The translations under genes and the position numbers were made by a program. Under the pieces are notes generated by a model. The model was not told where the DNA came from. It ran no database searches and saw nothing but the letters and a program-made list of their open reading frames with translations. This document shows, one piece after another, positions 38,695 to 51,000 of a stretch of 64,000 nucleotides of DNA. The DNA comes from Poronia punctata (lineage: Eukaryota; Ascomycota; Sordariomycetes; Xylariales; Xylariaceae). Position 1 is the stretch's first letter. Each line of letters starts with the position of its first letter. Location of the stretch: the NCBI GenBank assembly GCA_022579005.1, contig MU401483.1:62001-126000 (forward strand), given 5' to 3'.

Positions 38695-38883
38695 ATCGAA
38701 AGCGGAAGACAAGAATATACAAAGTATTCCGCGATGCTTATTAAATAATATCTACCCCTCTTGCTCGGGCGTTTAAATCATGGCTTCACTTAGGTATCCT
38801 TACTGTTCTTTTTTGTTGGTTGTCTTGGAGCTCCATACAAGTTGGCCAACTCGACTATCAAGCTCCAACGCATACATATATCC

Positions 38884-38940
38884 CTACCTACCTACATAGT
38901 ATCTACGAGTAGAGTACATACCAAGTACGTAGGTAGGTAG
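38884..38940. repeat. Perfect 12 bp inverted repeat of CTACCTACCTAC
   Basis: CTACCTACCTAC at 38884-38895 pairs perfectly with GTAGGTAGGTAG at 38929-38940 across a 33 bp loop. The TAGGTAGG motif recurs elsewhere (near 45381, 45560 and 45986), so this may reflect a locally common simple sequence rather than a specific hairpin. Confidence 0.6.
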
Positions 38941-40448
38941 CCAATATTACATTTTACTAGGTTTATCTTATTTCACATTTACTTGGTGAAACTTGCTTCC
39001 TTCACCTTTAGATCTGTCAGTTTCTTTACTTTGGTGCTTTATCACGTAATTAAATACACAACGCAAGCCTTCCTTTGGGTCGGCGCGGACCACTATGGGT
39101 TTATAAGGATATCATGCGTCGATCTAGACGGTCTAGATTACAGAGAACTTATATAGTATCCATACCCTCATAAGAGAAGCGAGGCGGACCCGGTGATGCC
39201 ATCGCTCAACATACCTACTCCAAGCCGTTGTACCTTTTATCATGAGGTGCACATCATTCCTGTCTTCTTACGTGTATATACCGGAGGTCGATGTCGATGG
39301 ACTAGGATGGTTAGTTACATGTACCTATTACATATGCAAATACGTGCCTAAAACCATGTCAAACATGCCCTATGATAATACCATGTCCCGTATGTCTGTA
39401 TGTAAATCTGTGTGGAGGTATGCATACAGGGTTCATCTACTGCTGCTTTAAGTCCACTACAGGCCTCTCGAGAATTCACGCCAAGGTCGTTTATGGTATA
39501 TGGCATATACTAGGTATCGTATCTATCATAGAAGTCGTTCATTCCTACTGGTGCCCTCCCATAAATCCATCTGGGTTAGGTTATGTGTTGATACAGGTAG
39601 CAGGCTGTCATGGTATCAATACACGAAGGAATGAGTTACCGAGATCCCTACTTGGAAAAGTACCTTGACCGTACACAGCCATGGCTTGGGGATGTGTCAT
39701 CATGTCGATAGGTACCTCTTCCACCGGCCGATAATGGGGCAAGACATGGGACCATGCCACCATATCAAGGCATGTACGTGTATGTATTCTGTACACGCAC
39801 ACGTACCGACTGCATGTAGGTACACAATACCTTCCCTGCTATAGGTAAACAACGGCTCCCCAAAGCTTGAAGTGAGGAGTATGTGCGATCGATGGGGGGA
39901 TGTCAAACAAATAAAATAAAGATTAAAAATTGTACGAACAAGCATATACCCCAGTCGTCAAGTTTTCCATGACATACCTATAACTAGCACATCTTCGAGC
40001 GGCAGCTATCCCAAGAACTTGCATGTTTCATCAGTCGCTCAAGCGGATAGATGGGCGACGCCATCCTCCTTTCCCTTATACCGACACTAGAATTGACATT
40101 AGCAAACATATTTTGTACGTGCTTTGATGTGTGCTTACCACTGGCACTTACATCGCGTCTCGAGTATACCGGGTCTCGACTTCATCTGAATTAAACCGCC
40201 GCTTATCTGTTTGCCATCGCCATCGGCTTGAAGGCTGCGTCATCCCCGTAAGTTCCTGCCATGTACCCCTCTACTGCCACCCCAAATCAAGCCCCCCCAT
40301 AATCCGTCGTCCGATGCGGTGGTAGTCATGGTGTGGTGTCAGGCAAACCATTTTTGTGAGAAGAATAGGCGCGTGCACGCTCATCTCACTTTCTGGGGCC
40401 TCGGCGCCCCCCCTCCTTTCCGCGCTTTACTCTCTCTCTCATTTTCGC

Positions 40449-40465
40449 TCTCTCTCTCTCTCTCT
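40449..40465 (+). promoter_or_regulatory. CT-rich tract in the presumed 5' leader of the kinase gene
   Basis: A pure CT run lies about 130 bp before the ATG at 40594, in the sense strand. Pyrimidine tracts near transcription starts are common in filamentous fungal promoters, so this probably marks the core promoter or 5' UTR. Confidence 0.4.
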
Positions 40466-40593
40466 GCCTTCCGCCCGCCCAGCCGTTCGTTTGCTTGGTC
40501 TAAGCGGTCGCTTGTCGCTGACCATGGTTATTTTTAGAGAACCAAGGGAGAAAAGAAAAAAGGAAAAAGGAACCAGAAAAGAAAAGGAAAGGG

Positions 40594-43500
40594 ATGATGG
40601 ACCTGGATTTGATCAGACCCCATACCCACAACGACACCGGTCCCGGTACCAGCCCAAGCACCAGCAACGGTTACGGTAACAGCAGCGGTAACAAGGACCG
40701 TAGCGCCAACGGTAGCAGTAACGGTAGCGGTAACGGCAACGGCAACTGCAGCAACTACAACAACTACAGCAATCATAGCGACTATCCCAATACTACTAAC
40801 ATCCTTAGTAGTGGTGTTGGCAGTAGTCCCGTCATTCGTCACCCGCAACAGAAGCAACAGCAACAGCCATGCGACTCTTTTTCTTCTTCTCTTTATCCCG
40901 CTTCCAATTATACCACTACCACTACTAGTACTAGCACTACTAGCACTACTAGTACCGCTAGTACCACCACCATCACTACCAACACTGCCGCCAGGGCGAC
41001 TGCCACCAGTCCCACCCCATCGTCTCAGGCTTTCTCCTCTCCCTCACAACGCCGCAAGCTCACCAAGAAGCCGCCGCCGCCCTCGTCATCGCAGTCTCAA
41101 AATCAGCAACTACTGCAGCAACAATCACCAGCGCAATTCCAGTCCCAACAGCCACAAAACCATAATTACAGCTACTCCATTACCGGTGACGGGCGCTTTG
41201 ACGCCGCGTCCCCGACCCTCCAAGGCAAACGGAGCTCCAGCAGCCTCAGGCGAGCGCCCAGCGCTCCACACCAGAACCAAAGTGCCTACAGCAGCAACAC
41301 CGGTAGGTCCTCTAACGCGTCCAACAACTCATCGCCCCGTCATCCCCCTGTCTCCCTGGTTTCTTCTGGAAACAAAATAACCCGCCCCTCGCCAGCCCTG
41401 CAGTCGGCTGAGTTCTTTTCCTCGACAATTTCCCCGTCAAGGTCGGCTTCCCATCAGCAGGCTGCCCCCGCCTCCTCCGCCTCCGCCTCCGCCTCGGCCT
41501 ACCATCCGCACAGTTCAACCCACACGCCCACTCAGGCCAAATCCAACATTTCACCGCTGTCGCCGCCGACTGCGACTGCGGCTGCGACCGTGGCCCCGTC
41601 CCCGTCCCCGTCCTCGTCTACGCCCCTCCCCACTAGTACGGCAGCTAATTCTTCCGGAAAAGCAGCGGCTAGTCCTGGCCCTGGCTTTGGCCCTGGTCTC
41701 GGTATTGGCATCGGCATTGGGGCTGGCACCTCTCCGTCGTCTGCAGCTCGGCATACCAATACGAGTTACCAACATCGTTTGTCGGGTTCTCAGCAATTGC
41801 CCCTGCGTCCCTTCCGCAGCAAGTCCTCCGAGGAAGAATTTGTTGGCGCTCCTTTTGACGGCAATACTATTCTGAGTCACCTCGACAGAGCCGCCGCCCA
41901 AGTCCCGGTCGTCCAGCAGGCTGCACCGAGCACTACCTCTCGCCCACCACCCCCGCCATCCCACCCCAAGGTCGAGCCCCATGCCATGAGTCCTTCACTT
42001 CGCCGTTCCGCCAGCTTCTCCGCTGCAGCCAATGCCACCATGTCGGAGAAGTCAAATTCTCCCCGTGTCAACGATGCCCCCGCCATCGCGCCGAAACGCT
42101 ACTCCGACGAGTCGAGAGAAACAAAAGGTTCTGGTGTTTTGAGGAAGAAGTCTGGTTTCTCTGGACTCATGAGCACGCTGGTGGGGTCGCAGAAGAAGCC
42201 AGTCATCTCTGCACCCGAGAACCCGGTCCATGTCACCCACGTCGGATACGATAGCAGCACTGGTCAATTCACGGTTCGTCTCAATTTTTCCCCTTCTAAT
42301 TCTGGCTCGACTTCCCGGACATATTTTGTCTTGAGAGCCAAATATCTTTTTGGTTCGATTCAGCTCCATTGAGCATCGCTTGGGTGACGTCAGCTCTACC
42401 TTTGACTAAGATGCAGTTGTGCTGATTACCTTGGTCTCGTTTACAGGGCCTACCTAAGGAATGGCAACGCCTAATCAACGAAAGCGGAATTCCCGAAAAT
42501 GCACAGAGGGAGAACCCGCAGATGATTGCGGATATCGTGACATTCTACAAGGAGACTACCGAGAGGCCCCACGAGGACCAGGTGCTTGAAAAGTTCCACG
42601 ATGTGAGGGCCGGAGAGCTGCGCACCCCATCGGGAGGTCTAGTTTCGTCTCCTGGCATCTATTCGCAAAACATAGCTGGTATGTCACCTATAATCAGTCC
42701 ACCAGCAAGTCCGAGATTTCCAATCGTGAATAATGAAGGCACCTTTGAAAACCCCCGCGCCCCACCGCCAGTTCCTCTACCAGGAAAGAACCCGGCGCTG
42801 CATACGGCCAGAGATCGCCCAAATCTCCAGCCCAGCCGCCCAGCGCCGAAGCCTCCAGTCTCGATGCAGACTCGGATGCAACCTCTCCCGCAGTTTCCAC
42901 CCAAGGATTCTGGTATCGGCATGTCGCAGCCTGGCGAAGACTTGCCGGCCGTGGCCTATGCCCCGCCTCCTAAGGATAGCAGTGTTCATATGCTGCCCGA
43001 GGAACACAGGTCGAGGTCGAACTCGCGTGTCAACGGGACTTCGCCTTATAACCCCCATGCGGCACAGTCGCCGGCTAGTCAACCTACTCCAGCGATGCAG
43101 GCCGCTTACCAGCAGCAACTGATGCAGCAGCAGCAAGAGCAAGCCATGTCGCAAGCTCAAGCCGCGATGAAAGGTCAGCTGAGCCGGTCCCAGAGCACGA
43201 GACAGCCGCCGACTCAGCCACTAGGCATATCTACTCAACACCCCGTCAGTCGTCCGCCTGAAGCGAACGGAGGCGGTAGCACCGGTGGCCATGTCCGTGC
43301 GGCTGCCTCGGCTCAAGGGCATGTGCAACCTGGGGCCCAGGCACGTCCCCGAAACCGAACACGCCAAAGCGCTAATATAGACGTTACGGCTGCCCTGAAA
43401 AAGATATGTTCCGAAGGTGATCCGCGGGACATCTATAGAGGCTTCAGTAAGATCGGTCAGGGCGCATCAGGCGGCGTTTACACTGGCCACGAGAGAGGTT

Positions 43501-44410
43501 CGAATCGCTTGGTTGCCATCAAGCAGATGAACCTCGAGCAACAACCTAAGAAGGACCTGATCATCAACGAGATCCTGGTCATGAAGGAAAGCGTCCACCC
43601 CAACATTGTCAACTTCATCGACAGCTACCTTACTGGTGGCGAGTTGTGGGTTATAATGGAATATATGGAGGGTGGCAGTCTGACTGACGTTGTGACCTTT
43701 AACATCATGACCGAGGGGCAGATCGCTTCGGTATGCAGAGAGACGCTCAAGGGTCTTCAGCACCTCCATTCCAAAGGTGTCATCCACAGAGATATCAAAT
43801 CAGATAATATTTTATTGTCGTTGGAGGGCAGCATAAAGCTGAGTGAGTCCTGCCCCTGCCCCGCCCCTCAAACTCAAAACGAGGGTGGCGATGTTGAGCT
43901 AATCTCTTCGAAACAGCCGACTTCGGATTTTGTGCGCAGATCAACGAGGCTCATAATAAGCGTACGACGATGGTTGGTACACCCTACTGGATGGCACCCG
44001 AAGTGGTCACGAGGAAAGAATATGGCCGCAAGGTCGACATCTGGTCGTTAGGCATTATGGCGATCGAAATGATCGAAGGGGAGCCGCCATACCTGACAGA
44101 GTCCCCGCTCCGTGCCTTGTGGCTAATCGCTACGAACGGCACGCCTGAAATCAAGGACGAACAGAACCTGTCTCCCGTGTTCCGAGACTTCCTTTACTTT
44201 GCCTTGAAGGTGGACCCAGAGAAGAGAGCGAGCGCGCACGATTTATTACGGGTAAGACTTGCCGAAAATTGCTTGATGCACGATACATGTGAGGCTAACT
44301 TTTCGTAGCATGATTTCATGAAGTTGTGTGTCGACCTGGGACAATTGTCCCCTCTAGTCCGAGCCGCCAGAGAAGCTCGACAGCAAGAGAAAACTAGGAA
44401 GGGGAATTGA
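40594..44410 (+). CDS. STE20: Ste20/PAK-family Ser/Thr kinase with CRIB domain
   Basis: Four exons give about 1,170 residues: 40594-42273, 42447-43842, 43917-44251 and 44309-44410. The first ~530 residues are low complexity (Asn/Ser/Gly, Thr runs, Gln, Pro, Ala). A CRIB/PBD near 538-570 ([25 protein letters not shown]) binds Cdc42/Rac GTPases. Intron 1 (173 bp) splits the CRIB between GQFT and GLPKEW. A Gln/Pro-rich linker follows. The kinase domain at about 890-1141 is complete: glycine loop [15 protein letters not shown], catalytic HRDIKSDN near 1007, DFG restored only by splicing intron 3 (KLTDFGF), and GTPYWMAPE. No PH domain is visible, which favours Ste20/PAK over Cla4. Such kinases act upstream of MAP-kinase cascades and in polarity and morphogenesis. 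Splice junctions keep frame throughout. The start is the first ATG in a frame open to the CRIB; a different 5' exon cannot be excluded. Confidence 0.9.
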
Positions 44411-46852
44411 AGTGACATGTGAGGTATATACGCATGTTCTCTCGGAGTACGAGGGCGCTCAAGGGGCGTGAGGTCGACGACGACGACTTTTCTCGGATAG
44501 GTGGGATCTGTTGACCCGTCCCTGTCCCCGTGCCCTCGGCCACCTCATCTTCTCATTTTCCTTTTTTCACTTTTCTTTTACTCCCCTTCCCCCTGCAACC
44601 GCCGAGGTCCAATGTCGAGACAAGCGGGAAAAATAAGCGGTTGGAACAACAAAAAAAATACAAGGGGGGACAGCGCGCCTTATTCACGTCGTTTCAAGGC
44701 GATCGGCGGTCTGGCTACTTTAATCCTAATCAGACTCGGACTCGGACTCGGATTCGGACTGGAGTTTCAAACCACTCCGTGTGCGAGATGCGCAAGATGC
44801 GCAAAAGATGCCGATCCAAGAAGTACTCGCACATACCAAGGACGGTACACAACGTTATGTCGGGCGACCACATCTAGCCCCTATTTATGGCCCCCTATTT
44901 ATGGAAAGAAAAAGCCGATTTAAGAAACGCCTTTACCAGGCGTTTCAAGCTATGCCCTAAAAGTTAGCAAGCAGCAAATATCAACATCATGGGCGTCGTT
45001 ATCATCACCGATCGCAGCAACATATCGTCTTTATTTACTACGCCCTTGCTCACCAATGAAGCGATGGCTTTTTAGCCCCCGAAGACCCTAGAAGTGAGTC
45101 TCGAGTGGGCTCTTTGGATAGCGACAGATATTAGGCAGCTTTAAAACCTATCTACCTACTTTAGACAGTTAAAAATGGAATTAACCAAACCGGGCATTCT
45201 ACAATGATTTGGTGGTAGCGCACGATTTACACGTACTAGAAAGTAGTTACCCAGCAAATTTGTGATTCACGGATCCTTACGCCCACATCCACGTTCCACG
45301 TGACAGATATCTAACGTCCCCAATACACGTAGGGTACATGCAAGCAAGCAAGCAATGCAGTGCCGACTCCTTCGGTACAGTAGGTAGGTATGTAGGTTTA
45401 ATGCGGGTGGGTCCATACTTTGAAGCTTCATTTGAAAGGACAGGAAAGAAAAGGAAAGGAAAGGAAAAAAAAAAAAAAGATGAAAATTTTGCTCCTGCAT
45501 GAAAAGCCACGTCATGCGGGGCTGTTTGGAATTATGTTCCAATGAATACCTAACTTTTGTAGGTAGGTAGATTACATAACTGATGATAATGTCGTAGTAG
45601 GATTACAAGCAAAATTGTGGTGATTGATAGGTAACTTATGATACATATTATTCAATGTTTGGTTTTGTTTGCGCAGTGATTCACTTTTTCATTTACGAGT
45701 ATATCTCATGCTGTTATTATTTCTACGAGGATAACCTAAGTTCTAGTAATAGACGAAGTAATCCTTGGTCAGTCAGTCAGTCAGAGTGAATAAATCATTT
45801 TAAACTTTATGTAAAAAATAACGCTGTATTAAATACTTGGTTTTTGTTGCTTTACTTACTTACTTACTTGCTTGCTTTTCTGTTACCCCGATCTCGATCA
45901 AGTTCAGGATAAACAAAAAAAAAACAAGCAAACAAACAGAGCAAGCAACAAAAACCTTACCAATAGCCCGCTGCGTAACGAACAAGGTAGGTAGGTAGGT
46001 GTGTGTATATGAGTTTCTTGCAAAACTCTTGTCTAACTAGACGATTCTCTATTTCTATAATGGTATAATCCCTCTTCCCTTGCCCTTCCTTTTGTGTCCC
46101 TGTCCCTCTCATACCAGAAACCGTGGTGATGATGATGATGATGCATGCATGCTTTTTTTTCTCTCGTACTCCCCGACAGTTTTAAAAAGAAAGAAAGAAA
46201 GATGTAAAGGATTGTAAAAAACAAATAAGGGAAAAAGGGAAGATTTTCGCCTTGACACCCCCCGTCCGTATGAAAAAGAAACGCCGCTTGAAAACGAGGC
46301 AACAAGAGAACGACTTGGGAACGATGGACTGGATATTTCCTTGTTTTAACGCATAAAATGCGGTGACGACGAGGTATCTTTTTCTTTTTTTTTCTTTTTT
46401 TTTTTGGGTTCTGTCTCGACCGGGTTAGGTTGGACAAATGCTTTTCGTGGGAAAGGGTTCTTTGGCAGCCGAAGCCAAGCCACGGAATCCCTTTCCGCCG
46501 CAGTGCATAAGCGAAGATTGCGGATTAAAGAGGCAGATATAGAACTGGTGGGTTCGTATGCCGACTTTCTTCATTTCGCATACCCCGTGCTGCTGGTCGT
46601 CCGACGCGCTTCGCTAGACTCTATCTAGCGGATGCGGTTTGTGTACCGTGTCTCACTTCGGATTTGTAGAACCGCGCGTTTCAAAAAACCTCGCCTACGG
46701 GGTGCAGGTGAGACACGGTCAAACGGCCAATCAGCTCGGCTGCCTTGTGCGCGTCTTAGCCTGCTTTCTTCTTTCCCTCCTCAGCTCGTTCGTCAACGAC
46801 GTGAGCGGGTCTTCTTCACCTGGATTCCCAGTTTGCATCTACCGCCCTGTCT
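44411..46852. other. Intergenic region rich in simple repeats
   Basis: No coding frame is convincing. The stretch contains CGGACT repeats near 44738-44761, a GGAAA run near 45440, TAGGTAGG motifs near 45381, 45560 and 45986, CAGT repeats near 45770, TTAC/TTGC repeats near 45855 and a GAT run near 46127-46143. It holds the 3' ends of the convergent kinase and dehydrogenase genes. Confidence 0.55.
46127..46143. repeat. GAT trinucleotide microsatellite
   Basis: About six GAT units are followed by ATGCATGCATGC. On the minus strand a short frame reads these as a His run, but that frame has no other coding features. Confidence 0.7.
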
Positions 46853-48097
46853 TTACAACACGGTGTAGCCGCCGTCAATGGCGACGTTGGCGCCGGTCAT
46901 AAAGCCCGAGGCGTCAGATGCGAGGAAGACGCAGAGACCGTTGAGATCGTCGACAGCGCCTAGCCGGGCCTGGGGCGTCAGGGAACGCCAGATCTTCTTC
47001 TGCGCCTCGAGTGCGGGAACGCGGTTAAGCGCAGTATCCATGTAGCCGGGGGAGATGCAGTTGACGCGGATGTTGTACTTGGCCCACTCGGCCGCCAGCG
47101 ACTTGCCGAACTGAATAACACCTGCCTTGGAGGCGTTGTAGCACGACTGCTCCTGCGGGTAGTTGACGATGCTGCCGCTCATCGAGGCGACCAGGATGAT
47201 GGAGCCGGGCTTCTTGGCTGCCATCATGGCGCGTCCGACGGCTTGGCTCATGAGGAAGGATCCCGTTAGGTTGATGTCGATGAGACGTCGGAACATCTAT
47301 TGGGTTAACAGTCAGTTATAAGCTCTTGAAATTTTCTTCAAAATTGGAGCATAAACGTACGGCTGGGTCGTAAGTCTCGGCCTTGATATTGGAATCGGCG
47401 ATACCGGCCGAGTTAATCAGGACGTCAGGAGCTCCGTACGCCTCGACGCAGGCATCGACGGCCGCATTGATAGCAGCGCCGTCACGGACGTCGACCTTGA
47501 AAAAGGACACGGGTAAACCAGTCTTCTGGTGCAGCTCGGCCGCAGCCTGGTCACCGAGTTCCTGGTTCACGTCGAAGATGACAAGAGCCTTGGCACCGGC
47601 CTCGGCGCAAGCTCGAGCCATGTGGTTTCCGAGGCCACGAGCACCACTGTAAGTCCAAGATTGTTAGCATCCGCAACCCTTTTGGTTTCGTGTGCATGTC
47701 CTTTTTTCAAGGTAGAGTCAACTTACCCTGTGACGACGACGACCTTGTCCATGATGGACATCTTCTGCATCATAGGCGGCATCTCGTTGTACACCTTCTT
47801 GGTCAGGGGGGTGATGTCGGTGTTCTCCTCGGTAGGAATGGGCTTGAGTCTAGCATCGTCGCGGCTGACGGGGATGCTGAAGTGATCGCTCGTGGATCCT
47901 GCCGCACCACTTGCGTCGGAAGAGTACACGGATACGGGAATCTCGGTCTCTTGCACGACGTCGCTCTTGAACCGTCTACCCGAGACGGCAAACGTCCGCC
48001 GCGCCGCAGGGATAGCTCTGAAGGGAGTGCGGGATGTGTTGGAGAAAAGAGGAGCCGCAGCTCGGGTGAAGCGTATCGCTGCTGTTCGTCCAGACAT
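46853..48097 (-). CDS. Mitochondrial-type short-chain dehydrogenase/reductase, arabinitol dehydrogenase-like
   Basis: Three exons encode 366 residues: 48097-47727, 47646-47361 and 47296-46853. The introns of 80 and 64 bp keep frame. The first ~45 residues are rich in Arg, Ala and Ser with no acidic residue (RRTFAVSGRRFKS), as in a mitochondrial presequence. The Rossmann cofactor motif TGGARGLG is at 123-130, created by splicing exon 1 to exon 2, followed by NSAG. The catalytic set is Asn228, Ser259, Tyr272 and Lys276 (YNASK), with the classical 13-residue Ser-Tyr spacing. A C-terminal FMTGANVAIDGGYTVL ending is typical of the classical SDR family. Closest resemblance by memory is to fungal sugar-alcohol SDRs (D-arabinitol 2-dehydrogenase / sorbose reductase type). 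Substrate and NAD(H) versus NADP(H) choice are not proven by these motifs. The presequence is unusual for a polyol dehydrogenase and would place the enzyme in the matrix. Confidence 0.88.
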
Positions 48098-51000
48098 TGT
48101 GATGCGTTGTTGATGTATGTGGAAACTGTTGCGGCGAAAGGAGAGATGACACGGAACGGGCGATCAGGGATTTCAACGGGTAGATCGTCGAGTATTTAAT
48201 ATGGGGAGAAAAAGTGGAAACGAGGGACGAGAAAGATACTACGGTATGAGCAAACAATCGAGTGTTTGACTGTTTGATATGGTGATGGAGGGACGCGAAC
48301 TTCTTATCGTCGTGGGCCCGAGATCGGTGAGTGGCCGTGGACCGTGGTCAGGATTGCGAGATTGCAACGATAGTCACGAGGACAACGCTTTGATGAGAAA
48401 TGGATATCAAATAAGTTTGTTCCAATTCCCGCCGTGAGCAAATGTCTTTTTCGGGCTTATTTAGCACCGTATTAGTTTCACACGGGTTGCTAGATCCGCT
48501 TGCCGTGGTGGGGGTTGGCGTATATTTGGCGTGTCCTCGTGAGTTGTTTGAATTGTTTGCTGACCAGGGATCTCTTTACGAACACCTGGGGGGATTCTGT
48601 CTGGATCCGGGGGCACCTAGCGAAACGTGTGTCCTCGAGCTCTTGTCAATGGACACAATGGGCTCAATGGGCACGATAGGCACGTTGCTTGCGTGCTTGG
48701 TGTTCTAGAGTTCGTGGGGCCTAACGATCTCTGGGGACACGCTAGAACGGATGGTCCGGGCCACTGGGACGACGGATCGTGAGATTGAAAGTTTGCTGGC
48801 GTGTTTATAACACTTGATTCAGGGGGAGAAGGGGACGGGAAGGAAAGAGAGGCTTCGTCTAATGTTCGAAAAGGGGAGAAACTTGTCCTTTTCTATCTCA
48901 CCTCCCGACGGGAACAATTGTGGGATTTGCCTCTCCGCCCATTCTACAATCTTCACGCACCAACATGTCTACTCGTACATTCACACCCATCCTGGTTTTG
49001 CCTCCAGTTATCTAGCTTAGCTACGCAGCTATTCTGACCAAGCAGAAATTTTTGTGTATCGGTCCGTACCCGCAAACTGGCTCGAGTGCGCGGCGCGAGG
49101 GACGACCCTGGTGGATATTTTTATATGTAGCTGCACGAATTCTGTATACATAACCCAGAATTGTCAACGATCAACGTCAGTATCTTGACATTTCTGGGGC
49201 CGGTCCACGGTTGGGAAGCACCAGCTAATAGCTGACTCGGTTCGGCCGGCATTCTCATTCGTCTGGCTCGCTAGCACAAGGCGGGCTCATTAAGTTCCTG
49301 TTAGAAACCTGCTAAGTTCCGGGCTAGGTACTTGTTATTGCGGGCAACCCCGAAGACCTCTCGCGTCGAAGAGCGAACGGGGTGGCGTACGGACATGGCG
49401 TTAGGGTTCTCCTTCGGTGCGAGAGGGCGGAAGAAACCCTTGAGATGAAAATTCCTTCTCAGGCGCGTGAGCAAGTCATATGAGGTGTGTGGCGGGCGGA
49501 AGAGTTTGGATGTAATTACAATCTAGCCCTGGTTAAATGATTCAGTAGCCTGTATTGGGTCATCTCCCGACCTTTTCTTTTCACCACCAAGGGCCAGGGC
49601 TTTGTTAGTCGATATGCTGTAAATAGGTACGTACACCTACTGAGTGAGCATACGAGTAGAGTAGGAAGCCATCTACGAGTACTGACCCAATAGCTTCTGA
49701 GCGGGCCCCAAGTCTAGTCAGGGCTTCCATGAGGCTAGGTCCCATGGCTCTCCCCATATTCTAATCTGAACAGAAGCAGACTTTTTCTTCCTCGGAGGAC
49801 CCTTAAAATTTTAGAACAAACGTAAATGGTGGTTTCCACAGCCACATCCAAGACTTGGAAAGTTCGATGACCCCATTTTAATGCAGTCTAATGGGGTTCT
49901 AGATGCTAGAGGCTCCAAAAGATCCCATATAACGTCCATTCACAAGCTAGGAAGCGCAAGAAGGTTTTCCTAATTTGGAAGTGACGGCGATCTCCTGTGA
50001 ACGTACTCGTACCTCCTGGACGTAATTACCTTGGCACGACTTGGGCGGACCTGCCACTTTGCAGAACACTATAATAGTCCGGTAAAAGGCACGTGCAGAA
50101 TACAAGGTTCTATGAAATAAGGTAATAATACCAGTTTCGTAGTTGGAATAGGTACCGTATCTTCAACTACTACGCTAGTAAAACGATATTATCTACTTAC
50201 GTTGCGCTCTCCCTGCCTGGTTACCTCATCTCACCTACAGGTAGAAACCTGGCACGCCTAAGACAGATCTTGTGCCAAGCTGGACCTGGACTGCAAACGG
50301 ATTTCAATGTTTGCCTACCTTGGTGATACCTAGTTTGGTACACGGACATGAATAACATTAATCTACCACAGTCTCTAACTTTAGGACGTATGAAGAAGAG
50401 CTACAACGGCAGCATCAAAATTGACGAGTCATTTATTCATTTTATCCTGGGGGTTCAACTTGCGCTCGTGTCAAAGCCGACCTAATATCCTTGGCCGTTA
50501 GTAATTTTACAGGAATCCCGGTCGAGTTGACCGCAGCTATTTAGGTCACGAGACCGTTCTTAAACTTAACCTTCCCAGAATACTTCAGACTCCTTTCCAA
50601 AAAGATACGTTGTCAAATACAAGCCTAATGGTAATTTCAGCATTGCCTTTTCTGGCTACTCTACATAGGAACTACGCACTGAGTAGATATTGCTGATACA
50701 GCTGGAAACTTGCACCTTTGCGAGGGTCCTGCGTGGTGAGCCTCGAGCATGGGGGGCCGCGAAACAGTCATCACCAGAAAGATTCTCGCAACGATTTACC
50801 GGAAATTACCTAGCACTGCAAGACCGCCTACACGTGCCACTTCACTCTTCGGCAGAAACCCCCACTGCAACAGCGAGGTATATCGAGCTAAGCAGGGGCA
50901 AAGCGAATCTCTTGGGAAGGAATTTATTTTACAGCGCTGATATCGAATAAGAGTTCTCAACAAGCAGCTCCAGGACTGCAAAGCGGGCGAATATATTGGA

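Larger units (their letters stand above)
33861..40593. other. Long 6.7 kb intergenic region without a supportable gene
   Basis: Only short, compositionally random frames occur. There is no conserved-looking peptide and no pair of frames that could be joined by plausible introns into a recognisable protein. The region holds many GTACCTA/TAGGTAC motifs, an inverted repeat at 38884-38940, an AG-rich tract at 38556-38578, a GGAAGT hexamer run at 38668-38694 and a CT tract at 40449-40465 just upstream of the kinase gene. Base composition is ordinary, so it is not RIP-type DNA. Long noncoding RNAs or a small unrecognised gene remain possible. Confidence 0.5.

Noticed and set aside
40534..40863. Val/Ala/Thr-rich minus-strand frame opposite the kinase N-terminus
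   Set aside because: It mirrors the AGC/GGT simple-sequence codons of the kinase exon and is not a membrane protein gene.
48442..48708. 88-codon plus-strand frame upstream of the dehydrogenase gene
   Set aside because: It is short, has no domain, and lies in the expected upstream region of the dehydrogenase gene. It could be real but nothing supports it.
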